The notes below the pieces were generated by a model. It was not told the DNA's origin and did not search any database. It was given only the letters and a program-made list of their open reading frames with translations. Both the position numbers and the translations under genes were made by a program. Shown here in pieces: positions 9,635-20,751 of a DNA stretch of 64,000 nt (position 1 is the first letter of the stretch; each line of letters opens with the position of its first letter). Source of the stretch: Lithobates sylvaticus (Eukaryota > Chordata > Amphibia > Anura > Ranidae); the NCBI GenBank assembly GCA_028564925.1, contig CM053026.1:135732031-135796030 (forward strand), given 5' to 3'.

Positions 9635-12600
9635 ATGACTGAGCCTGCAGGAGAGACCCTTCCCATGACAGATATCTGTTCACACCTGTCAGCCCTCACT
9701 CAAGCCGTAAAATCCTTACAAGACGGTTACACCAGATTGGAGGGGCAAGTCCAGAACATCATCAACCCCATACACGTGGTTCCTGGGTCCGTTTCCGCCC
9801 CTGCTCAGGCTGCTTCCCCTCCTTCTGTCGTTATGCTTCCACCTGAGCCAAGGGTCCCCATACCTGAGAAGTTTTCAGGGGACCGAACTAAATTCCGGGC
9901 CTTCCGCAGTGCTTGTCGACTTTACTTCGCCCTGCAACCCCGGACTTTTTCACTTGAAGCCACTAAAGTGGGGTTTGTGGTCTCCCTACTGTTAGGAGAA
10001 CCACAGATCTGGGCACACCGACTTCTCGAAGAGGACTCTGTTTTGATTCAATCACTGACGGCCTTCTTTGAAGCTATGTCCCAGCTTTATGAGGACCCTG
10101 AACGGGTCGCCACAGCGGAGGCCACCTTAACTACACTCCAGCAGGGTCGCCGGGCGGCCGAGGAGTACATTTCAGATTTTAGACGCTGGAGTGCGGACAC
10201 TCAATGGAATGATGCAGCTCTACGTCATCAGTTCCGCATGGGCTTATCAGAAGGACTGAAAGATGAATTGGCCCGGGTGGGCATACCTGATACTCTTGAG
10301 GCCTTAATCACCCTAACCATCCAGATTGATCGCCGCCTGCGGGAACGTCGCACTGAACGGGCCTACCAACATAATCGCCCGACTTGGATGACTGCTAAAG
10401 CTCCAATTCCGGCTGCCCGCTACTTACCACCACCCAACTTCCAGCCGATCCGCCCTGCACCGGACGCCTCCGAGCCGATGCAGTTGGGACTGATTCGACC
10501 CACCTTAACCCCGGAAGAGCGCACACGTCGCCATCAACTTAACCTCTGCCTGTACTGTGGAACAACAGGACACTACGTGCGCAACTGTCCGGTCAAGATG
10601 CGTAAGTGCTTTTCCTCTGTTCCTGCCAGTCTTTCAGCACTTTCTGCTAACACAACCCACATTGCTCTCCCTCTCTCATTGCAGCTCCAAGGAAGGACAA
10701 TTCCAGTTAAAGCAATTATTGATTCCGGAGCATGCAGTTGCTTCATTGATTCTGCCTTCGCTAACCAACACAACATTCCCTTACGGAATAAGACCCACCG
10801 ACTTTCAGTCTTCTTGGCCGACGGCTCCCGCATCAGCTCCGGACAGGTGACCCAAGAGACTTTTCCCGTACCTGCCATCACCTCCTTCCAGCATAAGGAG
10901 CTGCTGATCCTTGATGTGATCTCTTCCCCGTTGTTCCCAATCATCCTGGGCATTCCCTGGCTTCAGGCCCATAATCCCTCCATCAATTGGACTACCAGAG
11001 AAATCAGGTTCTTGTCCCCCTACTGCCAAGAACATTGTCAAAATGAGTCTACCCAATCCTCTGTCACCTTATGTTGCATGGACATTGATCAGAACCTACG
11101 CCAATCAGTACCCGAACCGTATCATGGGTTCCTCGATGTTTTCAGTAAAAAGGGAGCAGATTCTCTTCCACCCCATCGGGCATATGACTGCCCAATTGAA
11201 CTTTTACCCGGGGCCGAAATTCCCTTTGGGCGCATTTTTCCCCTGTCAGAAAAAGAACAGGAAGCACTAAAAATTTACATCAACGAAAACCTGGAAAAAG
11301 GATTCATCCGCCCATCTACATCTCCAGCTGGTGCTGGAATATTTTTTGTGACTAAGAAGGATCAGACTCTCCGCCCGTGTGTAGATTACCGGGAGTTGAA
11401 TAAAATTACGGTTAAGAACCGTTATCCGTTGCCCTTAATACCCGAACTATTCCAAAAATTAAGGTCTGCTACTATTTTTACGAAGCTCGATCTAAGAGGG
11501 GCATATAATCTGGTCCGCATCCGGGCTGGGCATGAGTGGAAGACGGCATTCCGAACAAGGTTCGGGCATTATGAATATCTGGTCATGCCCTTTGGTCTAT
11601 GTAATGCACCTGCCACGTTTCAACATCTGATTAACGATGTATTCAAGGACTTCTTAGATATTTTTGTAATTGTTTATTTGGATGATATTTTGTTTTTTTC
11701 TGAATCCCTCAGCCAACACCGGGAACACGTTTGCAGAGTCTTGGACCGTCTTCGCCTACATGGACTATACGCAAAAGCAGAAAAATGCGAGTTCGAGCAA
11801 CAAGAGATCCAGTTTTTGGGTTTGATAATATCCGCGACCGGTATCAAGATGGACCCCCAAAAAGTGTCTGCTGTTCTGGATTGGCCTGCACCCGTCGATA
11901 AAAAAGGTATTCAACGTTTCATTGGTTTCGCAAACTTTTACAGGAAATTTATCAAAGGATTCTCTGCCATCATAGCCCCTATTACACGTTTGACACAACA
12001 ACATGTCAGGTTTCATTGGAGTATGGAGGCTCAAGAGGCATTCGAGAGACTTAAAAGACTTTTTACATCAGCTCCAATTCTTAGTCACCCTAACCCATCT
12101 TTACCTTTTTTATTAGAAGTTGACGCATCCGAAGTAGCGGTGGGAGCGGTCATTTCGCAAAGACAGGGTAAGGAGGATTTGATACACCCTGTGGGATTCT
12201 TCTCCCGAAAGTTATCTCCAGCTGAAAGAAATTACGACGTAGGGGATCGGGAGCTTCTTGCCATCAAGACCGCCTTGGAGGAGTGGAGGTATCTGTTAGA
12301 GGGTGCGGCTCACCCGGTATTAATATATACCGACCATAAAAATTTAGAATATCTAAGATCTGCCAAACGTTTGAGACCCCGACAAGCTCGTTGGGCCTTG
12401 TTTTTCACTCGCTTCTGTTTCCACATCACTTATCGGCCAGGATCAAAAAACGTCAAACCAGACGCATTGTCACGCATGCATGATAACCCTAAGGACTCAC
12501 CTGCTCCTGACACGATTCTACCCACAAACAGTTTTTTGCTCTTACACACAGATCTCTTAACTTTAATCAAGGAAGCCTCTTCCCACTCTCCAAGACCTCC

Positions 12601-14059
12601 AGGAACCACCTTGACATCTCGAGATGGCTTGCTATGGAAGGGAAGTCAAATCTTTGTCCCTGAAGGTATTCGAGTTAAAGTACTAACATTGTTTCATGAT
12701 CATCCCTTAGCAGGACATTTCGGGGTACGGAAAACTCGTGAACTTGTACAGCGTACATTCTGGTGGCCCAATTTAAGGGAATTTTGTGAAAGATACGTCA
12801 ACTCCTGCTCCATCTGCTCACGGAACAAGACTTCAAAGAACCGAGCCTGGGGACTGCTTAAACCTTTATCTATACCAGACAGACCTTGGAAAATGATTTC
12901 TATGGACTTTATAGTCGAACTACCCCGCTCTGAGGGGTGCACAGCCATTTTTGTGGTGGTAGATCGCCTATCTAAGATGGCCCATTTTGTGCCCCTGAAG
13001 GGAACCCCATCCGCTACAGAGACAGCCCGTGTATTTATTAAGGAGATCGTCAGACTACACGGAGTACCTACAAATATAGTCTCCGACAGAGGGGTACAAT
13101 TTACCTCACGCTTCTGGAAGGCACTTTGTGAAATCTTGAAGATTGAGCTTTCTCTCTCCTCAGCCTATCATCCACAGACTAATGGGCAGACAGAGAGAAC
13201 CAACCAAACCCTCGAGCAATATATCCGATGTTTTACTTCCTTTTCCCAGGACAATTGGGTTTCCCTGCTGCCTCTAGCGGAATTCGCATACAATAATGCC
13301 AGCCACTCAACCACTAACCAATCTCCCTTCTTTGCCAATTATGGTTTTCACTTGACTTTTTTACCAGATTTTGTTTCAGAATCCCCAGTTCCGGCAGTCC
13401 AGAAGACAGTGGAATTCCTCAAACGCAACAATCAGGTCCTACAAGAAGCTATGTCCAAGGCCCAGGCAGATAGCAAGAGGAACTTCGACCAAAAGAGAAG
13501 GGGGGAGCTGGTTCTGCAACCTGGAGATCAGGTATGGCTGTCTACATCCAATATCAAATTGATGTGCCCTTCTAAAAAACTTGCACCTAAATTTATGGGA
13601 CCTTTTCCTGTTAAGAAGAAAATTAATGAAGTGGCCTATGAACTGTCTTTACCTGATTCTCTTAAAGTTCACCCGGTATTTCACGTGTCTTTGTTAAAAC
13701 CTGCTGTGCCTAATCCCTTCCCTGACAGAGGAACTGACCCGCCTGAACCTGTTGTGGTAGATGGTAACCAGGAATATGAGGTGGAGGCTATCCTCAATTG
13801 TAGAAGAAGACATGGGCAAGTACAATTTTTGGTCAAATGGAAAGGGTACGGTCCAGAAAGTAATTCCTGGGAACCAGACAGTAACTTACATGCAAAACGG
13901 CTAGTTCGTACTTACCTGATTTCCCACCCTGAGAAGGCAAGCCGCCTGGGCATCCGGAGGCTGCCCCTTGTGGGGGGGCAATGTCAAGAACGTTCCAGGC
14001 ATTTCCGGGCCTTCCGTGCGCACACAGGTGCGCGGCGGGCGCGCGCGCGTGCACGTTAG
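9635..14059 (+). CDS. Gag-Pol polyprotein of G1 (chromovirus)
   Basis: One open frame of 1,474 codons. Gag occupies roughly residues 1-330 and ends in a CCHC knuckle (CLYCGTTGHYVRNC, about 304). Protease has DSG (about 361). Reverse transcriptase has YLDD (about 680). RNase H begins near LLEVDASEVAVGAV (about 827). Integrase shows an HHCC zinc region (about 1,015-1,060) and the D-D-E core (SMDF, SDRG, QTER; about 1,088-1,186). A chromodomain follows (YEVEAIL..VKWKGYGPESNSWEP, about 1,380-1,425). The start is the first ATG after the primer site. Gag and Pol share one frame with no visible frameshift, as in Tf1. The C-terminus reads on through the polypurine tract into the 3' LTR, giving an arginine-rich tail. 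Confidence 0.92.
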   Translation: MTEPAGETLPMTDICSHLSALTQAVKSLQDGYTRLEGQVQNIINPIHVVPGSVSAPAQAASPPSVVMLPPEPRVPIPEKFSGDRTKFRAFRSACRLYFALQPRTFSLEATKVGFVVSLLLGEPQIWAHRLLEEDSVLIQSLTAFFEAMSQLYEDPERVATAEATLTTLQQGRRAAEEYISDFRRWSADTQWNDAALRHQFRMGLSEGLKDELARVGIPDTLEALITLTIQIDRRLRERRTERAYQHNRPTWMTAKAPIPAARYLPPPNFQPIRPAPDASEPMQLGLIRPTLTPEERTRRHQLNLCLYCGTTGHYVRNCPVKMRKCFSSVPASLSALSANTTHIALPLSLQLQGRTIPVKAIIDSGACSCFIDSAFANQHNIPLRNKTHRLSVFLADGSRISSGQVTQETFPVPAITSFQHKELLILDVISSPLFPIILGIPWLQAHNPSINWTTREIRFLSPYCQEHCQNESTQSSVTLCCMDIDQNLRQSVPEPYHGFLDVFSKKGADSLPPHRAYDCPIELLPGAEIPFGRIFPLSEKEQEALKIYINENLEKGFIRPSTSPAGAGIFFVTKKDQTLRPCVDYRELNKITVKNRYPLPLIPELFQKLRSATIFTKLDLRGAYNLVRIRAGHEWKTAFRTRFGHYEYLVMPFGLCNAPATFQHLINDVFKDFLDIFVIVYLDDILFFSESLSQHREHVCRVLDRLRLHGLYAKAEKCEFEQQEIQFLGLIISATGIKMDPQKVSAVLDWPAPVDKKGIQRFIGFANFYRKFIKGFSAIIAPITRLTQQHVRFHWSMEAQEAFERLKRLFTSAPILSHPNPSLPFLLEVDASEVAVGAVISQRQGKEDLIHPVGFFSRKLSPAERNYDVGDRELLAIKTALEEWRYLLEGAAHPVLIYTDHKNLEYLRSAKRLRPRQARWALFFTRFCFHITYRPGSKNVKPDALSRMHDNPKDSPAPDTILPTNSFLLLHTDLLTLIKEASSHSPRPPGTTLTSRDGLLWKGSQIFVPEGIRVKVLTLFHDHPLAGHFGVRKTRELVQRTFWWPNLREFCERYVNSCSICSRNKTSKNRAWGLLKPLSIPDRPWKMISMDFIVELPRSEGCTAIFVVVDRLSKMAHFVPLKGTPSATETARVFIKEIVRLHGVPTNIVSDRGVQFTSRFWKALCEILKIELSLSSAYHPQTNGQTERTNQTLEQYIRCFTSFSQDNWVSLLPLAEFAYNNASHSTTNQSPFFANYGFHLTFLPDFVSESPVPAVQKTVEFLKRNNQVLQEAMSKAQADSKRNFDQKRRGELVLQPGDQVWLSTSNIKLMCPSKKLAPKFMGPFPVKKKINEVAYELSLPDSLKVHPVFHVSLLKPAVPNPFPDRGTDPPEPVVVDGNQEYEVEAILNCRRRHGQVQFLVKWKGYGPESNSWEPDSNLHAKRLVRTYLISHPEKASRLGIRRLPLVGGQCQERSRHFRAFRAHTGARRARARAR
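13968..13981 (+). promoter_or_regulatory. Polypurine tract of G1
   Basis: A G-rich run (TTGTGGGGGGGCAA) ends right at the start of the 3' LTR. This is the usual site of plus-strand priming. It lies within the coding frame. Confidence 0.75.
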
Positions 14060-14680
14060 CGTGCGCGTGCGCGTTAGCGCGCGCGGCGGCGCGCGCGTGC
14101 ATGTGCGCATGCGCGGGAACGCAATTGGCGCCAAAACGGGCTTTAAAAGCCCAGCAGTGACACTCAGCCAGTGCTGTGTTGTCTTTAAGCTTCCTGCTTG
14201 TCAGCCACCCGAAAACCTGATCTGAAACCTGAACCTGTGATCTCCCGTTACCGACCCGGCTCTGTTTGGACTACTCTACTTTCTCCTACCCGACCCGGCC
14301 TGCCTGACCTTGCTACATTTGGTTACCGACTCCAGCCTGCCTACCGACTCTGCCATTGCCTGCTCCTATCATCTGATTGATCTGCTGTTGCCAACTGGAC
14401 TGTCTGACCTTGCTCTGCTGATTCCCACTTGTTTGATCCACCTGTTGCCTGGTTCTTTTGTATCCTGCTTCAACCACCTACAGCTGCAGTCTTACATCCT
14501 GCCATCCGCATACGGACATTACTGGAGGACCTCCCTGTTGGTTCCAACACCTTCCTCTACAAACCAGGCACTCCTACCCCACTGTGCTCACGTCACCACT
14601 GTCCCCATCTCCAGTGGCACGTGAACCAGCGCTGTATGAGAGGTCTCCTCCTACAAGTCAGGCTCTACGTCCAGGTACGT
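13982..14680 (+). repeat. 3' LTR of G1
   Basis: Nearly identical to the 5' LTR apart from the GC tract. Similarity stops at 14,680, where unrelated LTR-like DNA begins. Confidence 0.88.
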
Positions 14681-15330
14681 CTGTGTATCAGCCTTAGGGC
14701 CTGCACTCTCACACCTGCATGGTTAAGTGATCTTCCCTCAGCATGGCTTTACCCTAGCCTCTACAGGATACACTATTTAACACCAATCCAGCTGTCCAAG
14801 CCTGCCCTGCTGATCAATATTGTGTGTTTGGCTTCCTGCGTGGCTTTTGCCATGTGCTCTACGTCTGATCCTGTTAACTGACCTTGGCTTGTTCTTGACT
14901 GTCTCTGTCTGCTCCATATCCCGACCTTTGGCGTGTTCTTTGACTATCCCTGCCTGCTTGTTGCCCCATCATTTTGACTTATCTCCTGACTATCCCTTGT
15001 TGTCTCGGCCTGCTGCTTCTTCTCTATCCTCCAGTAGCCTACCGTGAGCGTGAGGAGGGAAGACCCTGGGGGTCGCGACCTGGAGCCAGTTGCAGCAAAG
15101 TCCATCCCCACCATCAAGGGCTCTGGTGAACACCTTCTGGATTTTAGATTCCTGCCCTGGGGAATCTCATGCTCTAGCTCCCAGTGTGATCCTTGTTGGT
15201 GCTCCAGAGGACCTGCTTTCCTGAGCCACCCAGAGCTCCATCCGCAGCAGTCAGCAGTAGGGTCCACTACCTTAGCAGTGCACTCCTGACCCCAACGAGG
15301 TGCATCTGTCACCTGGCTTAAGGTGACCTA
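14681..15330 (+). repeat. Degenerate LTR-like remnant
   Basis: CT-rich sequence with TGACCTTGGCTTGTTC and CTGCCTGCTTGTTG phrases, then GTGAGCGTGAGGAGGG, and ending near CCTAACAG. It reads like the U5/leader part of another gypsy-type LTR. Edges are uncertain and no coding domain is attached. Confidence 0.4.
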
Positions 15331-16285
15331 ACAGAAACCCAGTAAGCTCCTCTCTTCCTGTGCTAAACTGCTATAACATGCAGTGTTATCAGCCTTGCCC
15401 AGTTCAGCATACTACAAAAAAAAAATATATTATGGAGATGAGAAGAGGGGGAGAAGCTCTGTAGTCCAAATTAGGAGAGAGCAGTCTAAGGTGACATCCC
15501 TGCTTCTACATAGATATAGTACAGTTGTTAAAAATCCTCCCCCCAAGGACAGGAAGCATGTTACTTGTCAGGTTTAGATACTGTACACTGTAACACCCTT
15601 CCCCTCTTTAATCCCATCTACATGCCATATCCTTCAAATCGTATACTATGATGCCTGGTTCTGCACATACGCCTGTGCTTGTTCATTTATTCTTCTTCTT
15701 CATAGTCTATTCTGATACACTGGTCCATTGATTTTCTCATCACATCCCGTTGCCATACTTTAAGCATCAAAAATAATGTTCAAAGAAGCATAAATTATAT
15801 ATATATATATATATATACGGTTTCTAGCATGCAAAGTTTTGTTTTTTTAAAGTTTTTGACAGTTTATTTCTATTTGATTTTAATATTGAGTGCATGAGTA
15901 ACCTTTCCCTGCAATAAAATTAGATTCTAAATATTTAAATACTTTGAATAATATAAGATCCTATTTAATATCTCTTTTATTTTGCTGCCCTCAGAAGCCA
16001 CTTCATGTAACCAATTGTATAGATTTTTGTGATCTTTTTTGGCTTCAACTTCTAATTAATGGAAACCTCTTTAAAGGTTGTCGTGTTCTAGAATATTAAC
16101 ACCATACCCCATTAAATCAAAATAATGCCACTCCGGGTGAGTGATCGACTCTTTACATGTTATGAACTGGAACCCAGGGTGCTGCACAGCTCGTCAGTGA
16201 AATTCAGTAACATACACAAATATTGCTGCACTCCTTGGTATCTTTATTAAAGCACTAAAATGGCATCACAGGTATGACAGAAACA
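15331..16285. other. Unassigned DNA with a short (TA)n run
   Basis: AT-rich spacer. A TA microsatellite lies near 15,798-15,820. No gene is recognised. Confidence 0.4.
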
Positions 16286-17275
16286 TTAACCACTTCAGCC
16301 CCGGAAGCTTTACCCACCTCCATGACCAGGCCATTTTTTGTGATACGGCACTGCGTTGCTTTAACTGACAACTGCGTCGTCATGCAACACTGTACACAAA
16401 TGAAATGTCTTTTTTTTTCCCTACAAATAGAGCTTTCTTTTGGTGGTATTTGATCACCTCAGTGATTTGTTTTTTTTTGCATATAAACAAAAGCCCGACA
16501 ATTTTGAAAAAAAATAAATATTTTTTACATTCTGCTATAAAACACATTCAATTAAAAAATGTAAAAAATCTAATTTCTTTATCAATTTAGGCCAATATGT
16601 ATTCTGCAGCATATTTTAAGTTAAAAAATCCCAATAAGCGTATATTGATTGGTTTGCACAAAAGTTATAGCGTCTACAAACTATAGGATATTTTTATGGA
16701 AATTTTTATTTATTTATTTTTTTTACTAGTAATGGCGGCACTAAGTGACTTATAGCAGGACCGCAATATTGTGGCGGACAAATCGGACACTAAGTGACAC
16801 TTTTGACAGTTTTTGGGGGACCAGTGACACCAATACAGTGATCAGTGCTAAATAATATACACTGTAACTGTACTAATGACACTGGCAGAGAAGGGGTTAA
16901 CATCAGGGGCGATCAAAGGGGTTAAATGTGTCCCTAGGGGGTGCTTGTACTGTAAGAAGACATAGATCCGTGTTCCTGCTTAAAAGAATCACAAGATCTC
17001 TGTCTTCTGTCACAGAACGGCGATCTGCCTTGTTAACATAAGCAGACCACTGTTCTGTCTGCCTCGGGAACGATTGGTGGGTCCCGGCGGACATTGGGTC
17101 CCCCGGACCAGCTGATTGGCTCCCACTGTGTCCAATCACAGCAGGAGCTGGTCACCAGGCTGTGCGTGTGTGTGCCCCTGACCAGGAAGGGCAAAATCAC
17201 GTACAGGTACGTGATTTCACCAAGAGAGGCTGCCCGCTGCAGTAAATGTATGTGGGGCGGTCTAGAAGCGGTTAA
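16286..17275. mobile_element. TTAA-flanked non-autonomous DNA transposon (990 bp)
   Basis: It begins TTAACCACTTCAGCCCC and ends CTAGAAGCGGTTAA, so TTAA flanks a CC(A/G)CTT...-type end. Internal phrases (AAATAGAGCTTTCTTTTG, AATAAGCGTATATTGATTGG, ACGTACAGGTACGTGA) also occur in the 5 kb E elements, so it is a short relative. There is no transposase. TTAA targets suit piggyBac or Kolobok superfamilies; I cannot choose between them. Confidence 0.75.
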
Positions 17276-18040
17276 TGTGATTAATGAGATATTGAACATT
17301 TTATTCCATATCCTTTTATTTACAGGCATCAACCAATTAGGCTCCGTTCACATATGCGAGTTGGAATTCATTTTGAACCGCATCCAATTTGCATGACATG
17401 TTAACAAAACCAGCTTTCTATGGAGCTGGTTCACATGTATATGCAGTGAAGTGGAGTCCTGTGTGTTTTCTGAGCACTGCGGTGTAATGCAGGTGCAAAT
17501 TCCAGGCTCATTGCTTTTTATGGGAACGCATCTGAATTGCACATCTGATCAGTTTCAAACACGAATTGATGAGAAAAAAAAACAGCGTGGGCCCCCCCCC
17601 CCCCCCAATCCATAGCAGGCCCTGTTGTTTTAAGGGGAATCCCACAACAAAATTTTTATGAAAACTAAACCATACCAGGCCATATGCCCTGAACATGGGG
17701 GGTGTGCTTTGGGGCGCATAATATGGGGACAATGGCCTCTTCCCAACCACACTACTCATTTACCCACAAAAGTGTCAAAAAGAAATAAAAGCACAGAGAC
17801 AGTTTTTGACAATTCCTTTATTAAAAAACAAAAACAAAAAAACAATGTCCCCTGGTGTAGATGCAGCATCAATCAGGACGAACGGTAGAAATATAATGGA
17901 GTATTCCTGCGCTACCGTGGAGAGGGAAAGGGGAGGGAAGAGGAGGGGGGGGTATAAGTTGGGAATAGAATGTGGGGGAACTGCTGCAAGCACCGAATGT
18001 AGGTCAAACCGTACCTACCAGAAAAAATATATGTGAGTGG
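17276..18040. other. Unassigned repeat-like DNA
   Basis: It contains a C homopolymer near 17,592-17,606 and phrases such as CATAGCAGGCCCTG; a related stretch in reverse complement occurs near 46,395-46,430. Ends and family are unclear. Confidence 0.3.
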
Positions 18041-18049
18041 CAAGTCCGT

Positions 18050-18230
18050 TCATTTTCAAAAGTCCCGCGGACTTGCCCACTAACGGCGGGATTGTCCGCT
18101 GGACTTCCAAGTCCAGCGGATAATCCCGCGGGATTGTCCGCCGGCGCCCACACACGAGGGGATTATCCTCTGGACTTCAGTCCAGAGGATAATCCGCGGG
18201 ATTGTCCCTTCGTGTGTACGCGGCCTGAGT
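18050..18230. mobile_element. Small double-hairpin MITE
   Basis: Two consecutive near-perfect hairpins lie here: arms of about 20 bp around TGGACTTCCAAGTCCA (18,086-18,129) and around CTGGACTTCAGTCCAG (18,160-18,195). The outer phrases CACACACGAG and CGTGTGTACGCGG are of MITE type. No coding potential. Confidence 0.5.
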
Positions 18231-18299
18231 GGGAATGGTGCTGCGCTGTACCCCAAGGGATTAGGCAGAATTGCTGCTAGCTGGTAAATGTGAGGGTTA

Positions 18300-19460
18300 G
18301 TAGAGATCCCTTGCACAAATAAATATCTTCAATATATTGTCTATCTTCCTATGATAGAGAGCTGTATACCGAACAGTAAATAGTAAAAGATGGCAATACT
18401 AAAATATAGCAGTATTAGACATAAATAAGATACATGAGTGCTTAAATAAGCTAATAGTACCTCAAATGACAGTAAATTATGGCAATAATAAAGTTAAAAT
18501 AATGCCAGAGTGTTAAAAAAGACTAAAACACCATAAAAAGGTACATATAATAAAATCGCACTAAAATCGCATATAAATAAGTATAGGTGAGCATATGTAT
18601 AAACGATAATCCAAAAAGTGCCTATAGTGCATAGAATGATATCCAAAGAGTGCTTGTGCAGGTGTGCACAGTATATGAGTAGAACTGTGCAATACCGTGA
18701 AAGAGAACGCAAATAAAATATATATGGTAATACCAAAACACACTGAAATGTGTGATAAGTGAAGGAATATTGTGTGCAAATATTGCAATATGTGCAAATA
18801 GGTATATAAAAATAAGTGCACAGAGTGTATAAAAATAATAAAAAAAAAAGTCAAAAGTGCAAAAACGCATGAGAGATGCAGAGAAAATTGCAAAGAAAAA
18901 AAAAACTAAATACAATAAGTTTAAGTGAGCATAACAAAAAGTGTTTGCAGAATACACTGCAGATAAAGTGCAAATGCGAAGTGTAAAGATTTGCTAAATG
19001 CAGATGTACATTATATAGCGCGATGGTAAAAAGAAAAAAACATATGTCAAATGGTCAGAAAATAGATCTGCTGCATGTGAGTCCGTGGTAAAGCCAAAAA
19101 AATCCAATCAACAGTCTATAATCTGTTTCTTCTTCCAGTGAGGTAAGTAAAGGGTGTGCAAGCCCTGGGTATAACAAGCGGTCCTTAGTGGTGGGGATAT
19201 ATATCCTCTTCGTGTTAAATACACTTAAGTAAAAAAAAATGGAGTGTTGGTGTCAGCTTCCTTTCTTCTCCCTCAGATACAGCGCCTGCCTGGGTGGGTG
19301 GATTTCCTATCCCTGGGTCCAGGTGTATGCTCCCTTGTCCTCACGGCCAGTGCCGGAGTATATGCAAAGAAATGAGGGGTAGCCGTATAGTGTAGTAGGT
19401 TTAAACAATAGTGTATCATTTATTTATGGAACAGTAAGAGTAATACTCACAAACAAAAAA
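18300..19460. repeat. A-rich degenerate repeat region
   Basis: AT-rich DNA in which words like AAAGTGCA, ATAGTGCA and AAAAATAAGTGC recur irregularly, suggesting a decayed tandem or transposon interior. The open frames on the minus strand are low-complexity F/Y/I/L-rich and are not credible genes. Confidence 0.35.
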
Positions 19461-19472
19461 ATTTAAAATGTG

Positions 19473-19587
19473 CTTATCTGTACGAGCGCCAAGCTCGTTT
19501 CCTCCTTTAGTCTGAGTGCCTTTCCTTGTCCCTATGTGTGACATCACATGACTTCATCAGGGGATCATCGGCGCTCGTACAGATAAG
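19473..19587. repeat. Inverted repeat with 18-bp perfect arms
   Basis: CTTATCTGTACGAGCGCC at 19,473-19,490 returns exactly inverted at 19,570-19,587. The loop holds TGTGACATCACATGACTTCA. It is probably the end of a foldback element. Confidence 0.6.
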
Positions 19588-19637
19588 ACAGCATTAGACC
19601 GCCTCTGTAACTCTAACCTGGTAACCGTAAAAAAAAA

Positions 19638-19928
19638 TTAACCGTCGCCTACGGACATTTTTAGGTACCAAAATTTGTCACCATTCCACAAGTGCGTGCA
19701 ATTATAAAGCATGACATGTTTGGTATCTATTTACTTGGCGTAAGATCATCTTTCACATTATACAAAAAAATTGGGATAACTATACTGTTTTTTTTTTAAA
19801 TTCATGAAAGTGTCCCTTTTCCCAAAAAAATGCGTTTAAAACACCGCTGCACAAATACCGTGTGACATAAAATATTGCAACCACCGCCATTTTATTCTCT
19901 AGATTCTCTGCTAATATATATATATATT

Positions 19929-19973
<45 letters not shown>

Positions 19974-20066
19974 GTTTGGGGTTCTAAGTAATTTTCCAGC
20001 AAAAAATAGGGATTTTAACTTGTAAACACCAATTGTCATAAATAGGCTTAGTCATGGAAGGGTTAA
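19638..20066 (-). mobile_element. Diverged relative of part of the E elements
   Basis: The stretch matches, in reverse complement and clearly diverged, the 50,550-50,900 part of E1: AAAGCATGACATGTTTGGTA, AAAATGCGTTTAAAACACC and AATGTTTGGGGTTC. TTAA occurs at both proposed ends. It includes an (AT)n run at about 19,913-19,970. Confidence 0.5.
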
Positions 20067-20442
20067 ATAGCAAAAGGTGGGGTCACCCAGTGACATCAGG
20101 TCACAGGCTGCATGCTTGGATAACGGTCTGGATTTGGGGGGACCTTTTTTTGCTGGCAATGTTTTTTTTACAATCAGCTGACAGCTGATGAGTCATCCTT
20201 TGTTAAGGACGCGGCGGCCAGCTTCCCAGTCCTTTCCTTAACAGCCAGCTTCTGTTAAAGATGCTGGTGGCTGCCCACTTCAAAAATTTCCATCTGAACA
20301 GTATACAAATTGCAGCTGAACAGCTGCTTTGGAAATTTGCAGTGAAAACAGAGGGGAAATTTGCACCGGACATGTGTGAAACTAGCCTAAAGCCTCAGAT
20401 CAGGTCAGATTTTCTGCAGACAAAACCTCAGACTTTTGTCCG
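20067..20442. other. Unassigned spacer
   Basis: It contains a CAGCTGACAGCTGATGA phrase that also appears inverted near 61,670, but no gene. The partial LTR of G2 starts at 20,443. Confidence 0.35.
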
Positions 20443-20751
20443 AAGGTCAGGCAGGCCGGGTCGGGTAGGAGAAAGTAGAGTAGTCCAAACAGAGCCGGGT
20501 CGGTAACGGGAGATCACAGGTTCAGGTTTCAAATCAGGTTTTTCGGGTGGCTGACAAGCAGGAAGCTTAAAGACAACACAGCACTGGCTGAGTGTCACTG
20601 CTGGGCTTTTAAAGCCGTTTTGGCGCCAATTGCGTTCCCGCGCATGCGCACATGCACGCGCACGCTGCCGCGCGCACTAACGCGCACGCGCACGCTAACG
20701 TGCACGCGCGTGCGCATGGAAGGCCCGGAAATGCCTGGAACGTTCTTGACA
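20443..20751 (-). repeat. Partial 3' LTR of G2
   Basis: It reads TGTCAAGAACG from 20,751 leftward and keeps the GC tract, the E2F-like and TATA-like motifs and the R region. Similarity to the LTR ends near 20,443. Confidence 0.85.

Larger units (their letters stand above)
8929..14680 (+). mobile_element. Chromodomain Ty3/gypsy element G1 (looks whole)
   Basis: Two long, very similar LTRs enclose a single long Gag-Pol frame. Domain order is Gag, CCHC, protease, reverse transcriptase, RNase H, integrase, chromodomain, which places it among chromoviruses. The single frame and self-complementary primer site point to the Tf1/sushi group. The close match between LTRs and to G2 suggests recent insertion, except for a GC-rich tract that differs in length. 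No matching target duplication is seen, because the right flank is unrelated to the continuation of D. Confidence 0.92.

Noticed and set aside
18494-18957. Minus-strand F/Y/I/L-rich membrane-like proteins
   Set aside because: AT-rich low-complexity DNA gives such frames by chance; no start context or relatives.
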